Shown: positions 52,424 to 61,695 of the stretch, piece by piece
Numbering within the stretch: position 1 is the first letter of the stretch
How the letters are laid out: each line of letters begins with the position of its first letter
Assembly (NCBI GenBank): GCA_039621445.1
Contig: CP154955.1
Coordinates: forward strand, 37,489,123 to 37,553,122
Origin: Euglena gracilis
Lineage: Eukaryota; Euglenida; Euglenophyceae; Euglenales
Direction of reading: 5' to 3'
Length of the DNA stretch: 64,000 nt
The notes under the pieces: generated by a model
The model's database searches: none
Told to the model about the DNA's origin: nothing
The model's input: the letters and a program-made list of their open reading frames with translations, nothing else
Position numbers and translations under genes: made by a program

Positions 52424-52666
52424 CTAGCCCTTCCCTTCACCCTGCACTGGCTGGTGAGGAGAGGCATTCGGCCCTTTCCCTTTGCCTTTCCCTTTCCCCC
52501 AATCAGAAAAGCCTTTGCCATTACCTCCCTTGCTCCCCTTCTCAGAGCAAAAGAGTGCATTGTATCCGGGACATTCCCTTTTGAAGTGAGACGGGGCACC
52601 ACAGTAGTGACAACCTGATTGGCAGTTTGCGGGTGGGTGGTGCCAATTTTGCTGGGTGCGCCGCAC
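52424..52666 (-). pseudogene. CCHC zinc knuckle of D gag
   Basis: 'CHYCGAPSHFKREC' has the exact CX2CX4HX4C pattern of retroviral nucleocapsids and is followed by a Gly/Lys-rich basic tail ('GKGKGKGKGPN'). Element C has a similar basic tail but no knuckle. Confidence 0.85.
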
Positions 52667-53720
52667 CTAAAATGGAGCTTTACTTGGCTGCACCTGTGGT
52701 GGGGCTGGCTGGGCTGGCTGTTGAGCCGGGTTAACTTTCTTCGCCGGTTCACTTTTTGTTGTCACCTTGAGAATCTCCCCCTCCCTTTCAGTCTCACCCT
52801 GCTCGATTATGAGCACTTTGGAAGAAAATCGTGTGGCTTTGGAATACTGGGGCTTGTGGTCGTTGAAATTCAGGACCTTATCCTGTCTTTCGCGGATCCA
52901 CAATTTGTCATCCACAAGCCTGAAAACCACATCAAGGGTGATTTTCCACATCATTCCTTCGATCTGCAGGGGTCTGGGGAAATTGGCTATCCGCCTCCCA
53001 TTGAAATTGATCAACCTTTCCATGGGGGGTGTTCCCCCCGTGACCCCCCCGTGACCCCCCCCCCGTGACCCCCCCGTGACCCGAACAAGGACCCTTTTCG
53101 GCGAAATTTTGTCGAGAAAAATATTGGCTGGTGATGCCTAATTTGATAAAAGTCTGGGCAGATTCCTAATTTTGAGGCGTAAATTTTTCAAATTTGGGCT
53201 TGGTGATTCCTAATTTGGTGTCAAAATCCTAATTTTAGGTGTCGGGATTCCTAATTTGTGGAATTTTTCTCCAAAAATTCCGACTCGGTGATTCCTAATT
53301 TTGCCACCAAAAATGTGGTGTTCCCCCCTTGACCCCCCCCGTGACCCCCCCGTGACCCCCCCGTGACCCGAACCACCCCCATGGGAGTACTGGAGTCAAA
53401 AGCCACTATGTACTCTCCCCCTCCCATGTATTTCACTTCCTTGGGGTGAGTGCCAACCAAAATGATTATTCTGTTGCTCAACACATGGCCTGACAAATCA
53501 GGTGGGCCAAACATCCTCTGTGTTTTAATGCAAGAATCCTCTGTAATCCTTTTCGATATAAATTCAGGATTCTGTTGAGGAGCATCCTAATTTCTTCCTC
53601 GGCAGATGTATCCTTCACGCTGAGCTGGGCTGACATAAACCTCACCCAAAAATCATTCCAATCTGCCCGGGTGGTCTTTCCAGGGGTCTTCAACGATATG
53701 TTTTACGAAGCCCTCCTAGC
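52667..53720 (-). pseudogene. Gag capsid C-terminal region of D
   Basis: The block 53478-53720 ('KTTRADWNDFWVRFMSAQLS') and, beyond a repeat insertion, 52667-53023 ('ANFPRPLQIEGMMWKITLDV') align with the capsid-like region of C. Across the point where C has its intron-like insertion, D reads through without one, apart from a TAA. Confidence 0.65.
53030..53385. repeat. GTGACCC-array mini-element, H family, inside D gag
   Basis: The inverted ends CCATGGGGGGTGTTC and GAACCACCCCCATGG enclose arrays of C-runs with GTGACC and four copies of GGTGATTCCTAATTT. It is absent from the equivalent place in C. A related unit is at 39835-40085. Confidence 0.65.
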
Positions 53721-54685
53721 TTCAAAGTTATTTTCAGGTACGTATCTCGCCTTGATCCGCGCAAAAACAGGCATGAATCCAGGTTGCGCACCCAAACGTT
53801 TCAGAAATCTAATTCGCTGTTTGAGAGTGTCACACAAACAGGATTCAAAAATATGCAGCTTCATTGCCTCCATAGTGGGCATTTTTTTGTTTTTTTTAAA
53901 AAAAAACAAAACAACGTGTTTTTTTTAAAAAAAACACTAAAAAAAACATCAAAAAAAACAAAAGGGAAATTTCATTGAGAAAACTCATTATGAAACACCC
54001 AAACCGTACTTTGAATCCTACTCAGTTCAAAAAAGTGCCAAAAATGGTTGAAAACATCCAAAAAAGCAGAAAAAATGCAATTTTATTACTTTTTCCATTT
54101 TTTATGGGAGGTAGACTTTGGCAAAACTGACCCAGAAGTTGCAAAAATGACCGAAAATACGCATTCAAAAATTTTTCTTTGAAAAACCTAGTGGGCGTTT
54201 TTTTGTTTTTTTTAAAAAAAACATTGTTAGAAATAAAAAAAACAAAAAAAAACAACGTCAAAAAAAAACAGGCGTGCCCACTATGATTGCCTCCCCGTAT
54301 TCCCTCCCCAGGGAAATCGCCTGCCAATGCATTTGTCAATCTGCCTCAAAATTCTGTCAATCTGGAGACCTATCGTCGAATTGGGGAGGCCTAATCAACT
54401 TGGCAATCTTGGACACCACCAGGTCACCCCCCAGGGGTAAAACCGGATGGTGCTGACCCCATGGTCCACCCCTGCAGAAACTGGTCGAAAGGAATAAGTA
54501 GGACCTTGATCCCCGCTTTGCAAGGAAGGAAAAGTTCCTGAAAACAATGGGATTTGACCTTCATCAAGTGGCTCCAAAACAAAGCCAATCTCAGGGGTGG
54601 CTTGTGCAGGAACAGGCGGCACAAGGTCAGCCGCTTTCTTCAACGTTATTACTGGTTCCACATTCACAGTCACAGGCACTACCAC
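53703..54685 (-). pseudogene. Gag capsid N-terminal region of D, split by a MITE
   Basis: 'LHIFESCLCDTLKQRIRFL' (53703-53870) matches 'LLEDCLDETSKKILKL' of C. Beyond the MITE (53871-54285) comes 'QFDDRSPD*QNFEADRQM' and a proline/valine-rich linker with 'TVNVEPVITLKKAADLVPP' (54395-54685) leading up to the J-domain. Confidence 0.65.
53871..54285. mobile_element. AT-run MITE (415 bp), hAT-like
   Basis: The inverted ends CATAGTGGGC (53871-53880) and GCCCACTATG (54276-54285) are flanked by the 8-bp duplication ATTGCCTC (53863-53870 and 54286-54293). T8A8-type runs lie at both ends, as in 50170-50609. Removing it restores the D gag. Confidence 0.92.
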
Positions 54686-54748
54686 CGGCGCTGGGACTGC
54701 GACTGTGGAAGATGACGATTTCTCCTTTAGTTCTCTTTCAACCTGAAC

Positions 54749-54994
54749 CTAAAGGAGTTTATCACTTATTCTTGCTGCTGAAAATTCTGACGAAAATTCT
54801 TGCGTTCCATGCTTCTCTATCATCCACCCATCCCTGGCATCTCCCAGCTTCTGAAAAGCCTCTTTGCTCTTTGGGTGTGAACATTTATCCGGGTGGATCA
54901 GAAGGCTCATCCTCTTATAGACTGCCGTGCAGTCCTGGCTGGGTGTGGTTTCCTGGACCCCCAAGGCTTGCCATGGAGTTGCTGCACTCAACAC
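54749..54994 (-). pseudogene. DnaJ-type J-domain upstream of D gag
   Basis: 'TPWQALGVQETTPSQDCTAV' then 'YKRMSLLIHPDKCSHPKSKE' and 'AFQKLGDARDGW' give the full J-domain with the diagnostic H-P-D loop and helix III. J-domains stimulate Hsp70 ATPase. Here the domain lies between an OTU protease and gag on the same strand, so it may have served capsid assembly or polyprotein turnover; that is inference. Uninterrupted over 81 codons. Confidence 0.8.
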
Positions 54995-55066
54995 TCGTGT
55001 CCGAGCTTCACTCTGTTCAGGGGGGCAAAATCGGCTGCAAAACCCATCAACAACTCCACGTCGTCA

Positions 55067-55816
55067 TCAATGAAAACACTGCCCTGGCGCTTCAACTTTC
55101 TCCCGCCTGATCTTTGCTCTGCGCTTCTGCGCAGCTTTCTGGTAAGCTTCGGCTTTGTTCTCAGCCCTAATTGGCACCACAAGCAGTGGTTTCCTCACCT
55201 TCCAGTGGGTTGTGTGGTGGCTCCTCTCTAGATCCGGGCTTCCATCCATCAGGATCGCGTCATAGTGTCTCCCGTTTTGGTGGAACACCACCCGCCTGAG
55301 GGGACCCGTGGAGCCACATTTGCGTGCACTCTTGCCAATGGTCACCATGGTCCAGAAACACCCACAGTCAGATTTTCAAGACAGAAGGCAACAAAGACAG
55401 CTCCGGTTCTTCAGCCCAATGGATATGGCTGACCACTGAAGCCAGGTATCCCTCCTTGTCCAGGCCAGGGTTGTCAAGATTTGTCCCACAGACATTCCCA
55501 AACCAGGGATCTCCGTATCCCATTCCTCCTTGACGTACGCTGCCACTTTGCGGCGCAGTTCCAATGCCACAGTGCCCTCGTTAGACATGGCGGCGCAATG
55601 GAACAGACACGACCCATCCGGGGCTGCTAACCACAGGGTTGCTTGTTTTTTTTTACTACTTCCCCGTTGTGCCCACAGCAGCGTGCAGGGTGCTGGTGGA
55701 CTGCCACCTTGTGCTGGACCCACCTTCTCGGTACAAACACCGGCAGAGTTTCTTTGCAAATGGAGCAGCTTTGCTGTGCTCCTTGCCCTCCTTTTGCACT
55801 TGCAGCCTAACCACAC
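55067..55816 (-). pseudogene. OTU-like cysteine protease upstream of D gag
   Basis: 'AAPDGSCLFHCAAMSN' is the D-G-x-C-L-F catalytic block of OTU deubiquitinases (Asp and Cys). 'ALELRRKVAAYVKEEWDTEI' and 'DTWLQWSAISIGL' follow as the usual helices, and 'RRVVFHQNGRHYDAILMDG' supplies the catalytic His (H-Y-D). At least one frameshift (near 55376) separates the Cys part from the His part. OTU enzymes remove ubiquitin. It would form the N-terminal part of the D polyprotein if one assumes continuity with the J-domain. Confidence 0.78.
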
Positions 55817-56008
55817 GAGTCATTTTGCGGAACCACGAACGCAGCTCTCCCCGCCGAATTTCTTCTGCTTTCCATCAATGTGCAAGGAATTTGCCCCACA
55901 TGCGGTCCAATTCATGTCTGAAATAACCCTGTGGCTGCAAGGGCAATGCCCTGCACTGCGAATTTGAACATTTGCAACGTAGAGCACAGCCTTTGTGCTC
56001 TGATGAAC

Positions 56009-56426
56009 TGGCCGAAAACGGCAAAAAAACAAAGGGGAAAATGATGGTCCAAATTTTGCCTTTGATCGCAAGGGTGAACCAATCTTAGCTCAAATGACTT
56101 GAAAACCAATACTTTTGGTTGTCTTCAACAAGAATGGTCAAAATAGGGCATTTTTCTGCCATTTTGGCTTGAAACCATTCCAAACTAGGTCCTTTTGACA
56201 GAGCGCAGGAACAAAAGGCAAAATTTAACTATGCTTTTTGGCACCAAAAATGGTTGAAACATCCCAAATTTGGTGTCTTTCTCTGACCGAGGATGGGCAA
56301 AAAAAGCTGAAATTAAAGGCAAATTTTTTTTTGCCTTGGACCCTCAATGGCGTTTTTTTAAAAAAAACATGTTTTTTAAAAAAAACGTGTTTTTTTGACT
56401 TCGTTTTAAACGAAGTGCCAGCTATG
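56009..56426. mobile_element. Second AT-run MITE copy, inverted and one-ended
   Basis: The sequence is the reverse complement of 50170-50609 with moderate divergence, ending in the palindrome ACTTCGTTTTAAACGAAGT and GCCAGCTATG (56417-56426). The other terminal repeat is missing at about 56009. Confidence 0.85.
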
Positions 56427-56485
56427 GCAGGAGCCACTTGAGGACCATGCCGAGGTGCACAAGTTCCCCATCATTGGTCTTTGTG

Positions 56486-56526
56486 TTTGTTTGTTTGTTT
56501 GTTTGTTTGTTTGTTTGTTTGTTTTG
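56486..56526. repeat. (GTTT)n microsatellite
   Basis: About ten tandem units. Confidence 0.9.
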
Positions 56527-56599
56527 GGTTGTGGACCCCCCGGTGAACGTTCACCAGGGGGGGGGTGCTTTCGACAGTGAAGTCCACCGGTGAACTTAC

Positions 56600-56880
56600 G
56601 CCTGGTTTCGGAGGGCATCAAATTAGCAGCAAAAGGACGAGCAGATTTTGCTTCAACGCAGAAACAAAGTCGCTCAACATATGCTGGAATTTTCTGCACA
56701 GCTGCAGGACCAAATTTCCAAATTTGTTCAGCGGGCCGTGGCTGAACTCCAAAATCCAAATGACCTGTGTCAGGTCAGACAATAATTTGGTGCAACAGTT
56801 TGAGAAGAATTATCAAAAAGAGAGACAGAAAAATGAGAATTTGGAGAGAGGACTGCAAGAAATACATCAAGAGGTCAAAC
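56600..56880 (+). pseudogene. Coiled-coil (gag-like) remnant, 5' part
   Basis: 'LVQQFEKNYQKERQKNENLE' and 'RGLQEIHQEVKHFLYINQQ' show heptad spacing like the gag coiled coils of elements A and C. The frame is cut at 56895 by a foldback and by element E and appears to resume at about 58475. Confidence 0.4.
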
Positions 56881-56894
56881 ATTTTCTATATATA

Positions 56895-56991
56895 AATCAA
56901 CAGACACTAACAATTTCAGCACGGGCGCCGGGCCTTGCGAGCGAAGCGAGCGGCCCGGCGCCCCTGCTGAAACCGTTAGTGTCTGTTGATT
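56895..56991. repeat. 97-bp foldback element flanked by TA
   Basis: Forty-base arms (AATCAACAGACACTAAC... and its complement) surround a 17-nt loop containing GCGAGCGAAGCGAGC. TA lies on both outer sides (56893-56894 and 56992-56993). The arm includes GGGCGCCGGGCC, also present in the repeat at 10055 and 21505. Confidence 0.7.
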
Positions 56992-57094
56992 TACTAAAAC
57001 CTATTTCGTCTGGGCCCGCACGCCTGTCTTGAAAATTCATTCGACCGATACACCTGGCTTGAGTTTTGGCCGTTTTTTCATTTTTTTCAAGAAA

Positions 57095-57320
57095 ACGTAC
57101 GCCGTCTTGGAAATCGTTTTACACTAACACATCCCTGTCTTGGAAATCGTTTTACACTAACAAACGCCTGTCTTGGAAATTGTTTTACACTAACAAACGC
57201 CTGTCTTGGAAATCGTTTTACACTAACAAACGCCTGTCTTGGAAATCGTTTTACACTAACAAACGCCTGTCTTGGAAATCGTTTTACACTAACGGATCCC
57301 TGTCTTGGAAATTGTTTGCT
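57095..57320 (+). repeat. 33-bp tandem array, left (about seven units)
   Basis: The unit is CCTGTCTTGGAAATCGTTTT followed by ACACTAACAAACG. Because 33 is divisible by three, the array is open in frame and encodes an 11-residue unit ('LSWKSFYTNKR'). Whether it is translated is unknown. Confidence 0.9.
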
Positions 57321-57367
57321 CTTTGATGATGGTGATATGTTCTTCTTGTCCTCAGTTTTTGTTCTTA

Positions 57368-58040
57368 ATGGCTAAACGGGCGAACCTTGTGGCGTTGGCC
57401 GGACTGAAACCTCCGCCCCCCCCTGAGGAATTTGTTGCTGCGATCCGCAAAATTTCTGAGGGCGGTAAGCAGGAGGCAGATGACCCGGTGAACGGCCCCT
57501 TGTTTGCTAAGAAAGAAACCAAGAGACTTTCCGGAGCGCAAGGCGTCCAACGATCCGGTATCCTACATTTTCTGACTTTTGTTGATTTTTGTGCGGATAA
57601 CGGGTTAAAGTATGACTCGTTGGTGCCAAGGTCCCAAAATTCTTCCCGGTCAACACCGCTACTTTTTGTCCTCTCAGCTGGCACGCTGGTGCGTGCCCGT
57701 GTTCAAACTCGAGGAGTGCCCGGATGAGGCCGGCCAAATGCGGAACGCGGCAACCTGGTCGAGGCAGTTGATGTACGAGGCGCCACCGTCTGCGGAGGGG
57801 GCCCCAGTGGCGGTGGACACTACGAACATTCCCACCGTTTTCCCGCTCCCCGTTCCTAATGGCGCTCCAATTTGTGGCGTGTGCAGTGTTCCGGTACCAA
57901 AAAAAACAGATTGCCGCGATTTCCGTGGTGTGCGCTGTGAGGTGTGCAGTGTGTGGTGGCATTGGAAGTGTGTGAATTTGCGTCACCCACCCCGTTTCGG
58001 CTGGGCGTGTGACGGTTGCCACAAGGCAATGGAGCAATAG
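57368..58040 (+). CDS. PHD-finger protein of element E
   Basis: The ATG at 57368 starts 'MAKRANLVALAGLKPPPPP', related to 10371 and 40961, and continues with 'SGILHFLTFVDFCADNGL', which resembles the N-terminal DNA-binding region of tyrosine recombinases. The C-terminal part (57612-58040, another frame) has 'LMYEAPPSAEG' and a PHD finger with 'CGVC', 'CEVC', 'HWKC' and 'CDGC'. Compared with the recombinase/PHD locus at 17.8-21.3 kb the catalytic domain is absent. The frame change near 57615 could be an intron or a mutation. Confidence 0.6.
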
Positions 58041-58236
58041 GCTCCCGTTGTTCCCACGTTTTCAGCTGCCTGTGCAGCTCGCACAATATGTGCATCAGTT
58101 GGCCGCCTTGTGTCCCCGTTGCGGGGTCCCCCCCCTTTCGTATCCACGTCCCCCGCACTGCATCAACATCAACAGCACCACCGCCTCAGCTGTGTTTTGT
58201 TAACTCCTCACATCTTGCTTTTTTAGGACCTTTTTT

Positions 58237-58400
58237 GTTTGTCTTGGAAATCGTTTTACACTAACGATCGCCTGTCTTCGAAATCGTTTTACACTAACGG
58301 TCGCCTGTCTTGGAAATCGTTTTACACTAACAAACGCCTGTCTTGGAAATCGTTTTACACTAACAAACGCCTGTCTTGGAAATTGTTTTACACTAACGGA
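58237..58400 (+). repeat. 33-bp tandem array, right (about five units)
   Basis: Same unit and same orientation as the left array, with a few substitutions (GATCG, GGTCG in place of AAACG). Confidence 0.88.
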
Positions 58401-58474
58401 TTCAGCCTGAAATCCGCTGGTGTCTGTAGAAATTCAAGACAGGCGTCGGGCCCAGGAAATAGGTTTTAACAGGA

Positions 58475-59210
58475 GAAAATGAAGGAAATCAGATTGTTCC
58501 ATGGAAAGCAGAATCGACAGATCCAGACATTGGGCCAGCAATTTACGGTGCTTACCCACAGACAGGACGCGTTGATACAACAAATTCACGGCAGGGTCTG
58601 GGTCCTGCGTAATGAAGCTGCGCAGTCACAGGTCCCCAGCAGCAATCGGCAGAAAAGAGAATCCATGATTTGAAGGGTGCTATGCAGGGTTTTTCGCTGG
58701 GACTCCAATCATGCTCATCCCAAACACAAAATCTGCAGGGGGCAGTTCAAAATGTTGAGAGAGGAGTTCAGTCTGCTTTGGGGCAAGTGACCAACCAGTT
58801 TTTGTTCTTTGTTTTTGAGAGGAGGGTGTGTTGCGTGATGGAGGACGGTTTGGCATGGATGGAAACCGAGGTAGGCCCAGGCGCAGCACACGCACCAGGA
58901 CCCAACCTCAGTGGTACCAGAGTGAACAACCAGAGCACAGAGAACAAAATTCAAGGCGCCAGGCGAGGGCGTCAGGCAAAGAGAGGTTCTCTTCTGACGG
59001 GGACACAGAAATGGCGACAGAAGAGGAGAGCCACGACTGGAAGGAAGGGGAGCGGATGGGCGAGGCTCGGAACCCTGGTCCTCCAGCCACAGCCAAAGGG
59101 GGTCCCTGGGGACAAAAAAGGCGAGAGCCGGGGTATGCACACAAACACCCCTGAAGGCATCAAAAGGAAGTCCACACAGAGCTCATCAACCTACCCATCA
59201 ACCTCGTGAG
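58475..59210 (+). pseudogene. Coiled-coil remnant, 3' part, ending in a LINE-like start motif
   Basis: 'QIQTLGQQFTVLTHRQDALI' and later 'AVQNVERGVQSALGQVTNQ' continue the coiled-coil pattern of 56600-56880. A basic region follows, and in the frame 58828-59154 'GERMGEARNPGPPATAK'. G-E-A-x-N-P-G-P is common near the start of LINE endonuclease ORFs, so a LINE or a gag with a similar motif is possible. Three frames are involved. Confidence 0.35.
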
Positions 59211-59463
59211 GGCCAATCTGTGGGGGGGGGGGGGGGCTTATTTTTGGATTTTTGCTTGATCGGCCCGGGACGGTCTTACCCGGGACGGTATTTTGGGGGG
59301 CGGTCACAAAATGGGAACCCCCCTCCTTTTGGGCCACAGATGTTGACTAGCTACCAGGAAGCGGACTGTCGCTTGATAATTAGACGATGGTGTAATTAGA
59401 CAAAAGGCAACATTGGGGTAAAACCTTCAGGCCACGATCGACAGTTTGTCCAGAACGAAAATG

Positions 59464-59763
59464 TCAGGTGTTAGACTGATTCACTACCTGTCTTGGGACA
59501 ACATAAACTGTCTTCATATAATTGGCAAATTGATTTTCCCGAGAAAACCCCAATCCCAGCGTGACACCGCCAGCTACGGGCACAGCGGCAAACAGCAAAA
59601 GATCACCCACTGAAGGTTCAGTAAATGCACCTGAAGTCTTTAAGGTCTGGTTTTGTCCCTGTTCCGGAACAGTATTTTCTATAGTATTTTCACAGTGGGA
59701 ACTTGCAAAAATCCAACAAATGCAAAAAATGCAAAAATGCAAAAAAATGTGAGTTGATTGCAA
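59464..59763 (-). CDS. Unidentified 99-codon ORF with one hydrophobic segment
   Basis: The N-terminus is hydrophobic and aromatic, and 'SVGDLLLFAAVPVAGGVTLG' could be a membrane helix. I recognise no family. It may be chance. Confidence 0.2.
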   Translation of the reverse strand: MQSTHIFLHFCIFCICWIFASSHCENTIENTVPEQGQNQTLKTSGAFTEPSVGDLLLFAAVPVAGGVTLGLGFSRENQFANYMKTVYVVPRQVVNQSNT

Positions 59764-60119
59764 ATTCCTTTCGGACCTTCCTGGGGCCGTCCTGCTAGAG
59801 AAGATTCATTTTTTTTAGATCCTCTGTGGCTTACAGCCGGCGCCCCTATTTTTTGAAACGTTTTGACACATTCTTGAAACGTTTTGACAGAGCTTTTGAA
59901 ATATTTTGACGGTATTCAGGAAATTTTTTGACAAGGTTTTTGGACGTTGCTGTGCACAATTTTTGAAATATTTTGACAAAATCTTTGAAATGTTTTGACA
60001 AAATCTTTCAAACAAATTTGACAAAATCTTTGAGACTTTTTGACAAATTTTTGGTGCATCTCCATGTCGTTGTACGACCAACGTCTGTCCCGCAGGATGC
60101 CTCGTCTGAGCGTACCAGG

Positions 60120-60411
60120 CAGGCTTGTGCTTAGTCGGGTGCCTACCCCACGGGGGGGGGTGCTAGGGGCAGGCACCCCATAGCACCCGATCCGACCCCC
60201 CCGGGGGGGGGTGGTGGGGTTTTGGGGGGTGCCTGCCCCTAGCAGGCACTCCCCTCCGACCCCGGCGCCGAAGGCGCCGGGGGTCCGGAAAAGGCCATTT
60301 TCAATGAAAATTTTCTGGGTCCCCCCAGACCCCTATCCCCCCGGGGGGGGTGTGCCTGCTAGGGGCAGGCACCCTATAGCACCCCCCCCCCGGTTGGTAA
60401 GCACAAGCATG
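60120..60411. mobile_element. GC-run MITE (292 bp), hAT-like
   Basis: The inverted ends CAGGCTTGTGCTTA and TAAGCACAAGCATG (one mismatch) are flanked by the 8-bp duplication GTACCAGG (60112-60119 and 60412-60419). The interior holds G/C runs and the hairpin GGCGCCGAAGGCGCC (60262-60276). Confidence 0.88.
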
Positions 60412-60429
60412 GTACCAGGCATTTGCTTA

Positions 60430-60560
60430 AGGGACTGCAATACCCCCCGGGGGGGGGGGCTGGACTGCAGCTAGTCCAAATTTGGCTAGTGGGTTTTCTA
60501 GCAGACCCCCGCTGGGGGGTCTGCTAGCAGGGCTAGCTAGTGGAAATTTTTTTCCCAGTG
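60430..60560. repeat. G-run palindromes
   Basis: CCCCCCGGGGGGGGGG near 60441 and the hairpin CTAGCAGACCCCC/GGGGGGTCTGCTAG at 60498-60528, followed by GGCGCGAAGCGGCGG. Probably another GC-run element, but ends were not resolved. Confidence 0.45.
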
Positions 60561-60704
60561 ACCGGCGCGAAGCGGCGGAATTTTTTTTGGGACCCCAAAA
60601 AGGCCAAGAATGCCCCTTTTTGGCCATTTTTGGGAATTTTTGGAACAAAATCAGCCAAAAACCTGCTAAAAACCTCATTTTTCCAGTCCGGGGGACCCCC
60701 GGAC

Positions 60705-61695
60705 CAGGGATTTTTTTAAGTTTGGACCCCCGGGGGGGGAGGGGGGGGTAGGGTGGGTGGGTCCGCCGGACCCCCTCCCCCCCCCGGGGGGGGGGGGGGT
60801 CCCCCCCCGGAGGGGGGTGGGATATACTTTTCGGCGCCGCAGGCGCCGAAAAAATTCTATTTTTACACCTAACGCCCGTTTCTTTCGCACTCCACACCGT
60901 ATTTATTTGCACTTTTGGTCAATATTTTTGCACTTTATCTCAAAAATGTTTGCACTTTTCAAAAATTTGTTCGCACGTTATCTCAAAAATGTTTGGCACT
61001 TTATCTCAAAAATATTTGCCTACGTTCCGAAAATTTTTGCACACGGATCGGGTGTTTTGCACTTTTGCCCTTAAGTCCGCGTCTTAGGTGCAAAGACTCA
61101 GGACAGGTTTTGCATCTAAGACGCCGGACTTCAGGCATGAGGTCTGTGCCTTGAGACGGAGACCATCCAAAGTGCTGCGTCTTGAATAATGATTTTGTTG
61201 GAACCCCCCAAAATCGACCAAAATGGTTCAGAAAGCAGAAATGAATGGTTTGAAGCGGAAATGTCATTGTTGCATAAAGCCGATTGACCGCAGAATTTGT
61301 CCATTTCATTTTATGCGTCTTGAGACACTCAAACGGCATGGATCTTTTTCCGTTGTCCAGTGCAACACTTTTTTCATTGTGCAAAAATAAAATGACGGAG
61401 GGCAAAATTTTTTTTAGCAAGTGCAAATATTTTTGGCGGCGGAGTGCAAAAATTTTTGACAGCTCTGGGCAAATTTTTTTGTGGGCGGTGGGCAAAAATT
61501 TTGACGGTTTGGGCAAACATTTTTGTTGGCTGTGGGCAAACATTTCCGACGTTAGGTGTAGCACTTTTCGCGATTTTTCGGCCATTTTTTTGTGGGTCCC
61601 CCGGGACCCCCTCCCCCCCCCCCCGGGGGGCCCCCCCCGGGGGGTGGGGGGGGTGGGGGGGGCCCCCCCCCCCCGGTCTTAAAAAAAAACCCCTG
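60705..61695. mobile_element. GC-run MITE with nested element F
   Basis: The ends CAGGGATTTTTTTAAG (60705-60720) and CTTAAAAAAAAACCCCTG (61678-61695) are flanked by the 8-bp duplication CCCCGGAC (60697-60704 and 61696-61703). Minus the nested F element it is about 298 bp, similar to 22302-22560, including the TTTTCGGCGCCGCAGGCGCC hairpin. Confidence 0.9.
60866..61558. mobile_element. TA-flanked transposon F (693 bp) nested in a GC-run MITE
   Basis: The inverted ends CACCTAACG and CGTTAGGTG lie between TA at 60864-60865 and 61559-61560. Subterminal arrays of TTTGCACTTTATCTCAAAAA (60893-61030) are mirrored at 61383-61550 in the other orientation, and AAGTCCGCGTCTTAG/CTAAGACGCCGGACTT forms an inner palindrome (61072-61133). 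The paralogous site at 11086-11110 lacks it. Confidence 0.88.

Larger units (their letters stand above)
45080..55820 (-). mobile_element. Chromovirus D with OTU, J-domain and methyltransferase; degraded
   Basis: Minus-strand order: OTU protease-like (55816-55067), J-domain (54994-54749), gag (54400-52667), CCHC knuckle, methyltransferase (52000-51400), protease, RT, RNase H, integrase, chromodomain (to about 45100). Block by block it aligns with chromovirus C from gag onward. Five insertions break it: 47951-49445, about 49905-50045, 50170-50609, 53030-53385 and 53871-54285. No LTRs were found at either end, so ends are approximate. Placing OTU and J-domain inside the element relies on strand and contiguity. 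Confidence 0.8.
56997..58466 (+). mobile_element. TA-flanked transposon E carrying a PHD-finger gene
   Basis: The inverted ends (AAACCTATTTC...GCCTGTCTTGAA and TTCAAGACAGGC...GAAATAGGTTT, about 40 bp with small gaps) are flanked by TA at 56995-56996 and 58467-58468. Inside both ends lie arrays of the same 33-bp unit in direct orientation, and between them one gene. No DDE transposase or recombinase catalytic core is present. Confidence 0.75.

Noticed and set aside
57095-58400. 33-bp arrays as a CRISPR locus
   Set aside because: Units are contiguous tandem repeats with no unique spacers, in a eukaryotic transposon setting, and no cas genes are present.
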